Below, piece by piece: positions 45,907 through 54,477 of a stretch of DNA of 64,000 nucleotides (within the stretch, counting starts at the first letter, position 1; each line of letters starts with the position of its first letter). Where the stretch lies: positions 124,001 to 188,000 of the forward strand of contig NZ_BMNG01000010.1 of assembly GCF_014646335.1 (NCBI RefSeq), read 5' to 3'. Origin of the DNA: Streptomyces lasiicapitis (GTDB lineage Bacteria > Actinomycetota > Actinomycetes > Streptomycetales > Streptomycetaceae). The notes under the pieces were generated by a model. That model ran no database searches, had not been told where the DNA came from, and saw nothing but the letters and a program-made list of their open reading frames with translations. The position numbers and the translations under genes are program-made.

Positions 45907-46458
45907 ATGACAGTGCGCACACCGGACACGGGCACGGAGCACAAGGGCACGGGGCCGGAGGCGGGCGACCGCGGTCCCGGGCCGGTCAAGGTGCGGCTCG
46001 ACGTCAACGGCGTCCGGCGGGACGTGGAGATCGAACCCCGGGTCAGCCTGCTGGGCGCGCTGCGCGACGAGCTCCAGCTCACGGGCGCCAAACGCGGCTG
46101 CGACCAGGGCACCTGCGGGGCCTGCACGGTGTGGGTCGACGGCCGCCGGGTCCTCGCCTGTCTGACGCTGGCCATCACCTGCGAGGACGCCGAGGTCACC
46201 ACCGTGGAGGGCCTGGCCGCGCCCGACGGCAGCGGCGACGGTCAACTCCACGCCATGCAGGAGGAGTTCATCCGCCACGACGCCTTCCAGTGCGGCTACT
46301 GCACACCCGGCCAGATCATGTCGGCCGTGGGCTGCGTCCGCGAGGGGCACGCGGGGGACGACCGCGAGATCAAGGAGTGGATGAGCGGCAACATCTGCCG
46401 CTGCGCCGCCTACCCCCACATCAGGGCCGCCATCCGCGCGGCCCGCGACCGCGTCTGA
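45907..46458 (+). CDS. Molybdenum hydroxylase, 2Fe-2S subunit
   Basis: A 183-aa small subunit of an aldehyde/xanthine-dehydrogenase-type enzyme. ATG 45907 follows AAGGAGG. It contains the plant-type ferredoxin cluster motif GCDQGTCGACTVW with the fourth Cys in VLACL, and the second [2Fe-2S] motif CGYCTPGQ ... NICRCAAYP. It passes electrons from the molybdopterin site to FAD. First gene of a three-gene operon in the order S-M-L typical of the PaoABC/YagTSR group. No Tat leader is obvious, so a cytoplasmic enzyme is likely. Confidence 0.95.
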   Translation: MTVRTPDTGTEHKGTGPEAGDRGPGPVKVRLDVNGVRRDVEIEPRVSLLGALRDELQLTGAKRGCDQGTCGACTVWVDGRRVLACLTLAITCEDAEVTTVEGLAAPDGSGDGQLHAMQEEFIRHDAFQCGYCTPGQIMSAVGCVREGHAGDDREIKEWMSGNICRCAAYPHIRAAIRAARDRV

Positions 46459-46472
46459 GGAGCCGAGCCGAC

Positions 46473-47477
46473 ATGCGACCCATCAGCTATCTGCGCGCCG
46501 AGGGCACCGACGCCGTCGACAGCGCCCTGCGCGCCGTCGGCGGCGACCCCGGCAGCGACTTCCTCGCGGGCGGCACCACCGAGGTGGACCTGCTGCGCCA
46601 GAACGTGCTCGGCCCCCGCCGCCTGGTGGACATCAACCGGCTGCCGCTGGCCGACATCGAGGACCTGCCGGACGGCGGCCTGCGCATCGGCGCGCTGGCC
46701 CGGATGAGCGAGGTGGCCTCCTCCCCCGCCGTCCAGGAACGCTTCCCCCTGGTGTCGCGGGCGCTGGTGCTCGGCGCCTCCGCGCAGTTGCGCCACATGG
46801 CCTCCATGGGCGGCAACATGATGCAGAGGGTCCGGTGCGGCTATTACCGGGACGGCGAGTCCCCGTGCAACAAGCGGGAGCCCGGCGCGGGCTGCGCCGC
46901 GCTCGCCGGGGTCAGCCGCAACCACGCCGTGCTCGGCACCAGCGAGCACTGCATCGCCACCCACCCCTCCGACGTGGCGGTCCCGCTGGTCGCCCTCGAC
47001 GCCCGGATCCACACCCGCACCCTCGAAGGCGAGCACACGTACGCCATCGACGACTTCTTCCTGGAACCAGGCGACGCGCCGCACCGCGAACATCCGCTGA
47101 CGCACGGCGAGTTGATCACCGCCATCGAGGTTCCCGCGCTGCCGATGGCCCGCCGTTCGCTGTACCTCAAGGTCCGCGACCGCGAGTCGTACGAGTTCGC
47201 CCTGGTGTCGGTCGCCGCGGCGATCGAGGTGCGCGACGGCAAGGTCAGCGGCGTACGGATCGCGCTCGGCGGGGTCGGCACGCGGCCCTGGCGGGCCCGC
47301 CGCGCCGAGGACGCGCTGGTCGGGGGCCCGGCCACCACCAAGAGCTTCGACCTCGCCGCACGCGCGGAGCTGGCCGTCGCCCGCACCACCCCCATGAACG
47401 CCTTCAAGCCCGAGCTGGCGCGCCGCACCCTGGTCCGCGCCCTGGAGACGCTCACCGCCGACGGGAGCCCGTCATGA
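46473..47477 (+). CDS. Molybdenum hydroxylase, FAD-binding subunit
   Basis: 334 aa, with CO-dehydrogenase-flavoprotein-like FAD motifs (LAGGTTEVDLLRQ near the start; ASMGGNMMQR about residue 110). It carries the Cys-rich insertion RCGYYRDGESPCNKREPGAGC, characteristic of PaoB/YagS and 4-hydroxybenzoyl-CoA-reductase-like subunits that bind an extra [4Fe-4S] cluster. ATG 46473 lies 14 bp after the small-subunit stop, with GAGGAG upstream. Its stop overlaps the next start (ATGA). Confidence 0.93.
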   Translation: MRPISYLRAEGTDAVDSALRAVGGDPGSDFLAGGTTEVDLLRQNVLGPRRLVDINRLPLADIEDLPDGGLRIGALARMSEVASSPAVQERFPLVSRALVLGASAQLRHMASMGGNMMQRVRCGYYRDGESPCNKREPGAGCAALAGVSRNHAVLGTSEHCIATHPSDVAVPLVALDARIHTRTLEGEHTYAIDDFFLEPGDAPHREHPLTHGELITAIEVPALPMARRSLYLKVRDRESYEFALVSVAAAIEVRDGKVSGVRIALGGVGTRPWRARRAEDALVGGPATTKSFDLAARAELAVARTTPMNAFKPELARRTLVRALETLTADGSPS

Positions 47478-49735
47478 CCACGACCGCCCCTGCCCCCGCG
47501 GAAGGCCCGGTCGGCCGCCCCCTGGACCGGGTCGACGGCCACGCCAAGGTCACCGGCGCCGCCCGGTACGCCGCCGAGGTCCCGCTGCCCGGCCTCACGC
47601 ACGCCGTGCTCGTCGGCGCGCGCGTCGCCCACGGCCGGATCACGGCCATCGACTCCACCGAGGCCGAGCGGGCCGAGGGCGTGCTCGCCGTGCTCACCCA
47701 CGAGAACCTCGGGAAGATCGCGGCACAGCCCCCGCTGCTTCCGTCCCTGGCCGGTTCGGTCGCGCCCGGCGAGACGTTCTTCCCGATGCAGGGCGACGAG
47801 ATCCACTACGCCGGGCAGCATGTGGCGCTGGTCGTCGCCGACACCTACGAGCGCGCCCTGTACGCCTCGCGGCTCGTGCGGGTCTCGTACGCCGAGGAGC
47901 CGTCCGTCACCGTCATCGACCAGGGCCGCGACCAGGCGTACGAACCCGAGGCGATCTTCGCGGGCTTCATCCCTGGCCGTACCGAACGCGGCGACGTCGA
48001 GGCGGCGCTCGGCGCGGCGGACGTCACGGTGGACCACACCTTCACCTTCGCCGCCAACCACCACAACCCCATCGAGACGTCGGCGGCGACCGCCTACTGG
48101 GAGGGCGACCGGCTCACCCTGCACGACACCACGCAGGGCGTCACCGCGACCCAGCACACGGTGGCCGCGCTGCTCGGCGTCCCGCACACCCGCATCCGCG
48201 TGATCGGCCACTTCACGGGCGGCAGCTTCGGCTCCAAGGCCATGGTCTGGCACCATCCGGCGCTGGCCGCGCTCGCCGCCCGCAAGGTGGGGCGCCCGGT
48301 GCGGCTCGCCCTCACCCGGGAGCAGATGTTCGTCGCCTGCGGGCACCGCGAGGAGCAGGAGCAGCACCTCACGCTCGGCGCGGGCAAGGACGGCCGTCTG
48401 GTGGCGCTGCGCCACCACAAGCTGTCGCCGACCTCGCCGTTCGACCACTGGGCGGAGCCGTCGCTTGGGGTGGCGGGGCAGATGTACGCGTGCCCGAACT
48501 ACGAGGGCGTGTACCGGCTGATCCGCGCCAACACGACGACGCCGACCTTCATGCGCTGCCCCGGCGAGGCGACCGGCCTGTTCGCCCTGGAGACGGCCAT
48601 GGACGAGCTCGCCGAACTCGTCGACCTCGACCCGCTGGAGCTGCGCCTGCGCAACTACTCCGAGAGCGATCCGGCGTCCGGGCGCCCGTGGAGCAGCAAC
48701 GGCCTGCGCGAGTGCCTGGAGCGGGGCGCGGAGCGTATCGGCTGGGAGCGTCGGGCCGCACCCCCGGCCCGCGACGGCGACTGGCTGATCGGCCTCGGCA
48801 TGGCAGCGACCGCGTATCCCGTGTATGGGCCCAACAACCCGCAGCGGGCGCGTGCCCGCCTGTACGCGGACGGCACCGCCGTCGTCCAGGCCGCCGTCAC
48901 CGACATCGGCACCGGCATCCTCACCGTGATGACGCAGGTCGCGGCGGAGGCCCTCGGGCTGCCGGTGGAGCGGTGCCGGTTCGAGGGCGGGGACACCGAC
49001 CTGCCGAACGTGGCGGCCGCCGTCGGGTCCTCCGGCGCGGGCATGGTCAGCGCGGCGGTGCACGCCGCCGCGAGCGCGCTCCGCGAACAGCTCGTCGCGC
49101 GGGCCGTCGCGGACGAGGGGTCCCCCCTCCACGGCGCGGACCCCGCCGCCATCGACGTACGCGACGGCCGAATGGTCCTGCGGGACGCGCCCGGCACCGG
49201 TGAGGACTACGCCGCTCTGCTCCAGCGGAACTTCGTGCCGGACGTGGAGGCAACCGGTTCCTGGGGTCCGCCGCCGCACGACGCGCCATTCGCCTCGATG
49301 ACGTTCGGCGCGCAGTTCGCCGAGGTGGCCGTCGACCCGGTCCTCGGCCTGGTCCGCGTCCGCCGCCTGGCCGGGGCGTTCGCGCCCGGCCGCGTCCTCA
49401 ACGCCAAGACCGCCCGCAGCCAGCTCATGGGCGGCATGATCTGGGGCCTGAGCCAGGCACTCCTGGAAGCCACCCACATGGAACCGGCCACCGGGCGCTG
49501 GGCGAACGCCAGCCTCGGCGAGTACCTGGTCCCGGTCAACGCCGACGCCCCCGACGTGGACGTCGACTTCATCGAGGTCCAGGACACCGTCGTCAACCCG
49601 CTCGGCGTGAAGGGCGTCGGCGAGGTGGGCCAGGCGGGGGTGGCGCCGGCGATCGCCAACGCCATCCATCACGCGATCGGGCGGCGGATGCGGAAGCTGC
49701 CGATCACGATTGAGGACATCGTCTCAGGCGGCTAG
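47474..49735 (+). CDS. Molybdenum hydroxylase, molybdopterin-binding subunit
   Basis: A 753-aa catalytic subunit of the xanthine dehydrogenase superfamily, starting at ATG 47474 in a 4-bp overlap with the FAD subunit. Visible family segments are GHFTGGSFGSKA (molybdopterin region), FMRCPGEATG, DIGTGILTVMTQ and the C-terminal GVKGVGEVGQAG, which contains the base-catalytic Glu. Subunit composition resembles periplasmic aldehyde oxidase PaoABC, so an aldehyde or N-heterocycle substrate is likely, but no substrate can be assigned. The 3' end overlaps the convergent Nudix gene by 12 bp. The usual PaoD/XdhC-type maturation gene is not adjacent. Confidence 0.94.
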   Translation: MTTTAPAPAEGPVGRPLDRVDGHAKVTGAARYAAEVPLPGLTHAVLVGARVAHGRITAIDSTEAERAEGVLAVLTHENLGKIAAQPPLLPSLAGSVAPGETFFPMQGDEIHYAGQHVALVVADTYERALYASRLVRVSYAEEPSVTVIDQGRDQAYEPEAIFAGFIPGRTERGDVEAALGAADVTVDHTFTFAANHHNPIETSAATAYWEGDRLTLHDTTQGVTATQHTVAALLGVPHTRIRVIGHFTGGSFGSKAMVWHHPALAALAARKVGRPVRLALTREQMFVACGHREEQEQHLTLGAGKDGRLVALRHHKLSPTSPFDHWAEPSLGVAGQMYACPNYEGVYRLIRANTTTPTFMRCPGEATGLFALETAMDELAELVDLDPLELRLRNYSESDPASGRPWSSNGLRECLERGAERIGWERRAAPPARDGDWLIGLGMAATAYPVYGPNNPQRARARLYADGTAVVQAAVTDIGTGILTVMTQVAAEALGLPVERCRFEGGDTDLPNVAAAVGSSGAGMVSAAVHAAASALREQLVARAVADEGSPLHGADPAAIDVRDGRMVLRDAPGTGEDYAALLQRNFVPDVEATGSWGPPPHDAPFASMTFGAQFAEVAVDPVLGLVRVRRLAGAFAPGRVLNAKTARSQLMGGMIWGLSQALLEATHMEPATGRWANASLGEYLVPVNADAPDVDVDFIEVQDTVVNPLGVKGVGEVGQAGVAPAIANAIHHAIGRRMRKLPITIEDIVSGG

Positions 49736-50191
49736 GAGCGCGGCCAGCCTGTCCAGGAACACCCGCTGGCCGGACACGAGCTTCTCGTCGGCCTGGTCCA
49801 GTGCGAGCCAGGCCACCCGGTCGAGCTCCGGGAACTCCTGGACGTGGCCCGAGCCGCGTGGCCATTCCATGCGGAAGGTGCCGGGCACGACGGTGTCGGG
49901 GTCGAGGTCGGCCTCGACGGCCCAGACGGTCACCACCTTGCCGCCCGACTGCCGCGCTTCGCCCAGGGGGAGCCGGGGTCCGGCGGGGGCCGGGCGGCCG
50001 AGTTCCTCCTCGAACTCGCGCTCCGCGGCGGCCAGGGGCTGCTCGTCGTCGCCGTACTCGCCTTTGGGAATCGACCAGGCCGCGTGGTCGCGGCCTGCCC
50101 AGAACGGGCCGCCCATGTGGCCGATGAGCACTTCGAGCGCCGGGCCCGGGTTGCGGAAGAGCAGCAGTCCGGCGCTGCGGCGGCCGGTCAT
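49724..50191 (-). CDS. Nudix hydrolase
   Basis: 155 aa with a complete Nudix box: GEYGDDEQPLAAAEREFEEE followed by LG, matching Gx5Ex7REUxEExGU. The N-terminal strand SAGLLLFRNPGPALEVLIGH is typical of small NUDIX proteins acting on nucleoside diphosphate derivatives. The 3' end overlaps the molybdenum hydroxylase gene tail to tail. Substrate unknown; probably a housekeeping or sanitising enzyme. Confidence 0.93.
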   Translation of the reverse strand: MTGRRSAGLLLFRNPGPALEVLIGHMGGPFWAGRDHAAWSIPKGEYGDDEQPLAAAEREFEEELGRPAPAGPRLPLGEARQSGGKVVTVWAVEADLDPDTVVPGTFRMEWPRGSGHVQEFPELDRVAWLALDQADEKLVSGQRVFLDRLAALLAA

Positions 50192-50259
50192 GGCATCGAG
50201 AGGTGTGGGGGCTGCATGCCGTCGGACCTTACGCCTTCGGCGACGCGACGGCGGAGGAA

Positions 50260-50288
50260 CGGGACGCGCCCGCCGTGGGCGCGTCCCG
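50260..50288 (-). terminator. Hairpin terminator after the propeller/DUF1080 gene
   Basis: A perfect 12-bp stem CGGGACGCGCCC with its complement and a 5-nt loop, about 50 bp after the stop of the minus-strand gene at 50339. A small tandem repeat (GAAGCCGTACC twice, ending about 50332) lies between the stop and the hairpin. Confidence 0.8.
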
Positions 50289-50338
50289 CCGGGGCCTGCG
50301 GAGGCCGTGTCGAAGCCGTACCGAAGCCGTACCGGGGC

Positions 50339-53300
50339 CTACAGCGGCTGTATCGACACGTTCCGGTACCGGACCGCGTTCGCGTGGTCCTGCAGCCGGA
50401 TCGCGCCGGCCGTCGGGCCCTCTGCCTCCCCCGCTCCGGTCGGCCCGTCGATCTTCACGTCGTCGTGGACCTTGACGCCGTTCCACACCAGGTTGACGCG
50501 GGCGTCCTCCGTCTTCTTGCCGCTGTCGTCGAAGCGGGCCGCACGGAAGGAGATGTCGTACGTCTGCCAAGTCCCGGGCGGTTTGGCCGCGTTGACGTCG
50601 GGGGCCTTCTTCTTGTAGATCGCGCCTGCTTCGTCATTGGCCGGGGAGTCGTCGCCGTACGAGTCGAGGATCTGGATCTCGTACCGCTCGTGCACGTACA
50701 CGCCGCTGTTCGCGCGGTCCTGCCCGGTCACGTCCGGCGGCAGCTTCGGCAGCCAGAATTCGACGTGCAGCTTGAAGTCCTGGAACGCCTGCTTGGTGCG
50801 GATGTCGCCGCAGCAGACCTCCATCGCGCCGTCGCCGACCAGCGGCCACTGGGGCGTGCGCCCGTCGGTGTGCTGCCACCGCGAGCGGTCGGCGCCGTCG
50901 AAGAGGGTGACCTTGCTGCCTTGTGGGTGGACGGCGAGCAGGTCGAGGTTCACGTGGCCGGTGTCGCCTCCGTCATGGCTGTACGTGATGGTGTTGGCGC
51001 CCGCCCGCAGCTTCAGCCGCTCGTTGTGGGTGGTCCACTTGTCCCAGGTGCCGGTGCTCAACAGCTTGGTCTGCCGCACCTTTTGGCCGTTGACGTGGAC
51101 GCTGAGTGTCTTGGTCCCGGCGGCCGGATACGGGCCGTTGGCGTAGCGGAGGCCGACGTCGTAGGTGCCCGCCTTCTTGGCCTTGACGTCGAAGGTGGTG
51201 GTGGCGCCCTTGTTGCCGTAGCCGGCGACGAAGCCGCTGCCGGAGTACGCGGCGTGGTTGTTGTCGGTGGAGGCGCCGCCGCCGAGCCGGGCCTCCTCCG
51301 CCTCGTAGAGCGTCTGCGGGGCGGGCTTCGCGCCGGGGATGCGGTTCAGCGTGTACCACGCCTCGGTGCTCCACAGTTCCTTGCCGCCCTCGGCGGTGAA
51401 GGGGCGCGGCGAGCGTACGTGGACGACCCGGTCCTCCTTCAGCCCCGGGATCTCCAGGGTGACCTTCTTGCGGTCGGACGAGAGTGTCGCCGTACGCACC
51501 GGCAGCGTCTCCTCGTCGATCTTGGGTCCGCCGTACGCGGCGGTCGGCACGTAGCGCCACTGCGCGACCTGGTAGCGGGCGGCGAGCTTGTCGGCCGTCG
51601 TCTGGGAGACCGGCTTGGTGTACTCCAGCTCGAAGCCGGTGCGGGTGGCGCGCATGGTCTTGATGTCGAAGGCGTCGTTGCCCTGCGGTGTCAGCTTCTG
51701 GAGGCCGTGCTTCAGCTTGCCCGGCTGGCCCCAGTTGCCGCCCGCGCCGAGGCCACCGGCGTACAGAGCGCCGTCGGGACCCGTGCTGATCCGGTTGACG
51801 CCTGCCTCAAGCCCTTGCGTGAAGCGGAAGACGGCGCCCTGGTACTCACCGCCGACCTTCTCCAGGGCTGCCCGCTGGACGCCGCCGTAGGTCACGTCGC
51901 CGATGAGCAGCTGTCCCGCGAAGGTGCCCTCCTTCACGAGGAGCGGGGTGCTGGGCGAGTTGCCGATCTCGTTCTGCGGCAGCCACAGCACGGGCTGGGT
52001 GACGGGCTTGTCGTCGAACGGGCCGTCGGGGTTGGTGTGATGGTTGAAGAAGCGGCCCTGCTTGACGTGCAGGAGCTTCGACGACGGCAGCCAGCCGCCC
52101 TGGTTGTCGGTGGCGAACAGCTCGTCGTCGGGCCCCCAGCCGATGCCGTTGGGGGTGCGCAGACCGCCCGCGACGTAGGAGACCTCACCGCTCTCGCGGT
52201 TGACCTTGATGGTGGTGCCGCGGTTCTTCGCGGGCTGCGGGTCGGTGGTGGCGCCGCCGAGGTTGATGGCGACGGACAGGTTCAGATAGAAGAAGCCGTC
52301 CCGGTAGAGCAGGCCGAAGGCGAACTCGTGGAAGTTCTTGCCGAACGGCCAGGTGGCGACGGTCTCGTAGGTGTCGGTGACGTCGTCCCCGTCGGCGTCC
52401 TTCAGCCGGGTCAGCTCGTGCTTCTGGGAGACGTACAGCGAGCCGTCGACGTACTTGAGGCCCATCGGCTCCTTCAGGCCCTCGGCGACCTTCTTGGTGG
52501 TCACCTTGTCGGGGCCGGTGCTGCCGGTGACGTTGTCGAGGAGGTAGACCTCGCCGGTGGTGTTGTCGGTGCCGCCCCAAGTGGCCACGGCGAGGCGGCC
52601 GTCGGGCAGCCAGTCCATGGCGGAGACCTGCGGCTCGAAGCCCTTCGGCCTGAGGTCGGTGAGGCGGTAGTCGGGGTGCACGCCGTTCAGCGGCAGGCCG
52701 TCGCCCGGTGACTCCGTGGAGTTCGCACACTCCTTGCGACCCGGCGCCGTGACACGCACGACGCCCTTGTCGGTGCTCAGGACCGAGTTCGGTACGACGG
52801 TGAAGTCGCCCGCGTCCGGCGGCTTCCAGGCCAGCGTGACCTGCTGTTCCCCGCCCGCCTCGAAGTGCTCGATCAGCAGGGCGTGATAGCCGGCCGTCAG
52901 CTCGACCGTGCCGTCCTTGGGGCTCGGCCCGTGCAGGCCGTCGTGGTCGATGACCCGCTTGTTGTCGATCAGCAACCGGGAGCCGTCGTCGCTCGTGAGG
53001 CGGAAGGTGTACGTACCGTCCTTCGGGACGTTGATATTGGCGATGGTGTGCGAGACGAAGTTGTCGGCGAGGCCGCCGAAGTCCCCGGCCTCCTTCCAGT
53101 CCACGACCGGCTTCAGCTCGTCGACGTTCGGCGTCTGCCCCGCCTTGAGCTCGCACAGCTTCTGCAGCGGCTGCTGCATGTCGTAGATCCGCTGGGTCAC
53201 GCCGGGCTCCTGGGGCGGGAGTTCGACGAAGGGGCTCGGGGTCGGGTTCGGTTTCGGGTCTGGGTCCTTCTGGGCTGCGGCCGGAGCCACCCAGGCGGTC

Positions 53301-53434
53301 CCGACGAGGAAGGACCCGACGACCAAGAAGCTCAGACGGGTGCGGAGTCCTCGGAATCTTCCGGAGCCGGGGGTGCTTCTGCTTCTGCGGCTGCTCGGGC
53401 TTCTTCGGCTGCTTGCGTACGACCGTGCGCTCAT
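50339..53434 (-). CDS. Secreted PA14 / beta-propeller dehydrogenase / CBM / DUF1080 protein
   Basis: A 1031-aa exported protein. The signal peptide is long, with an Arg/Ser-rich N-region of about 30 residues, a hydrophobic core and a likely cut after APAAA (about 54). A PA14-like domain spans about 105-205 (LTSDDGSRLLIDN). A glucose/sorbosone-dehydrogenase-like propeller spans about 270-560 (MDWLPDGRLAVATWGG, TPNGIGWGPDDELF, DGALYAGGLG), followed by an Ig-like stretch. A CBM6/35-type module lies at about 708-830 (YEAEEARLGGG). A C-terminal DUF1080 / 3-keto-disaccharide hydrolase-type lectin fold spans about 836-1031 (LFDGADRSRW, NSGVYVHERYEIQILDS, WQTYDISFRAARF). The mix suggests binding and oxidising or 3-keto-processing of plant or fungal glycans outside the cell. 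It is a functional sibling of the gene at 43150 but with a different architecture. Confidence 0.9.
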   Translation of the reverse strand: MSARSYASSRRSPSSRRSRSTPGSGRFRGLRTRLSFLVVGSFLVGTAWVAPAAAQKDPDPKPNPTPSPFVELPPQEPGVTQRIYDMQQPLQKLCELKAGQTPNVDELKPVVDWKEAGDFGGLADNFVSHTIANINVPKDGTYTFRLTSDDGSRLLIDNKRVIDHDGLHGPSPKDGTVELTAGYHALLIEHFEAGGEQQVTLAWKPPDAGDFTVVPNSVLSTDKGVVRVTAPGRKECANSTESPGDGLPLNGVHPDYRLTDLRPKGFEPQVSAMDWLPDGRLAVATWGGTDNTTGEVYLLDNVTGSTGPDKVTTKKVAEGLKEPMGLKYVDGSLYVSQKHELTRLKDADGDDVTDTYETVATWPFGKNFHEFAFGLLYRDGFFYLNLSVAINLGGATTDPQPAKNRGTTIKVNRESGEVSYVAGGLRTPNGIGWGPDDELFATDNQGGWLPSSKLLHVKQGRFFNHHTNPDGPFDDKPVTQPVLWLPQNEIGNSPSTPLLVKEGTFAGQLLIGDVTYGGVQRAALEKVGGEYQGAVFRFTQGLEAGVNRISTGPDGALYAGGLGAGGNWGQPGKLKHGLQKLTPQGNDAFDIKTMRATRTGFELEYTKPVSQTTADKLAARYQVAQWRYVPTAAYGGPKIDEETLPVRTATLSSDRKKVTLEIPGLKEDRVVHVRSPRPFTAEGGKELWSTEAWYTLNRIPGAKPAPQTLYEAEEARLGGGASTDNNHAAYSGSGFVAGYGNKGATTTFDVKAKKAGTYDVGLRYANGPYPAAGTKTLSVHVNGQKVRQTKLLSTGTWDKWTTHNERLKLRAGANTITYSHDGGDTGHVNLDLLAVHPQGSKVTLFDGADRSRWQHTDGRTPQWPLVGDGAMEVCCGDIRTKQAFQDFKLHVEFWLPKLPPDVTGQDRANSGVYVHERYEIQILDSYGDDSPANDEAGAIYKKKAPDVNAAKPPGTWQTYDISFRAARFDDSGKKTEDARVNLVWNGVKVHDDVKIDGPTGAGEAEGPTAGAIRLQDHANAVRYRNVSIQPL

Positions 53435-53557
53435 TGCTGCTCCTGGCAGGTGATGAGGCGGGTGAGTTGGTGCGGGACGCTAGTCAGCTTTCGTCGAAGC
53501 GGGAAGCCCTTACGCGACAAGGAACGCGTCTTTTTCTCGGGTCAGGACAAAGCGACG

Positions 53558-53596
53558 GAGCGGGGGCTGGACCACTTCCTCGTCCAGCCCCCGCTC
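53558..53596 (-). terminator. Terminator after the type II thioesterase gene
   Basis: A perfect 15-bp stem (GAGCGGGGGCTGGAC with its complement at 53582-53596) and a 9-nt loop, 17 bp past the thioesterase stop. It separates this gene from the secreted propeller gene on the same strand. Confidence 0.88.
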
Positions 53597-53612
53597 AACT
53601 CCCTGCCGCCGC

Positions 53613-54371
53613 CTAGCCGACGGCCACCGCACCGCGCAGTGCCTCGCGCACCACCGCGATCACCTCCGCCCCGCGCGGGGTGAGGTAGAAGTGGCCGCCG
53701 CGGTACACCTGGATGTGGAACGCGGCCGTCGTGTGGGCGCGCCACTCCTCGGCTTCGGGGACCGTCGCCTTCGGGTCGTCGTCGCCCACCAGGGCGGTGA
53801 TCGGGCAGTCGACGGTCGCGCTCTCGGGGGCGTACGTCTCGATGGCCCGGTAGTCGCTGCGGAGGGCGGGCAGCACCATCCGCAGCAGTTCCTCGTCACC
53901 GAGCACTTGGGCGTCGGTGCCGCTCAGGGTCTTCATGTCGGCGATGAGTCCGTCGTCGTCGCGCTGGTGGACGTTCTCCACGCGGTGCGTCGACGGCGCC
54001 CGCCGGCCCGACGCGAACAGCATCGCGGGCGTGTGGCCGCGGCCCTCGAGCCTGCGTGCGACCTCGAACGCGAGGATCGCGCCCATGCTGTGCCCGAAGA
54101 ACACGACGGGCCGGTCGAACAGCGGCTCCACCAAGGGCGTGATCCGGTCGGCCAGCACGCCGATGTCGTCCACGTTCGGCTCGTTGCGCCGGTCCTGACG
54201 GCCGGGGTACTGCAGGGCCACCACGTCGCAGTCGCTCGCGAGCGCCGCCGATACGGGGAAGTAGAAGGTCGCCGATCCGCCCGCGTGCGGGAAGCACACC
54301 AGCCGGACCGGGGCGTCCGGGGCGGGGTGGAACCGGCGGAGCCAGAGGTCACTGCCGTCGGCAACTGTCAT
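53613..54371 (-). CDS. Type II thioesterase (NRPS/PKS editing)
   Basis: 252 aa, GrsT/RifR-type external thioesterase. It hydrolyses aberrant acyl groups from carrier proteins and works in trans with PKS or NRPS lines. Motifs are LVCFPHAGGSATFY near the start, the nucleophile elbow FFGHSMG (Ser 95), the Asp in LVGDDDPKAT and the His in YRGGHFYL. All are intact, in contrast to the PKS thioesterase relic immediately upstream (106-bp gap). It may have belonged to the eroded PKS pathway, or it may now serve the NRPS or PKS in trans. Confidence 0.94.
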   Translation of the reverse strand: MTVADGSDLWLRRFHPAPDAPVRLVCFPHAGGSATFYFPVSAALASDCDVVALQYPGRQDRRNEPNVDDIGVLADRITPLVEPLFDRPVVFFGHSMGAILAFEVARRLEGRGHTPAMLFASGRRAPSTHRVENVHQRDDDGLIADMKTLSGTDAQVLGDEELLRMVLPALRSDYRAIETYAPESATVDCPITALVGDDDPKATVPEAEEWRAHTTAAFHIQVYRGGHFYLTPRGAEVIAVVREALRGAVAVG

Positions 54372-54477
54372 GTCTTTCGTCCATTCTGCTGTGTCGTCGT
54401 CATGTCGAGAGAGGCGGTGTCGTCGCCGTGTTGAGAGAAGAGGGGGCGTTTAAAGGTTGTTGTCTAGAAGGGGTTGT

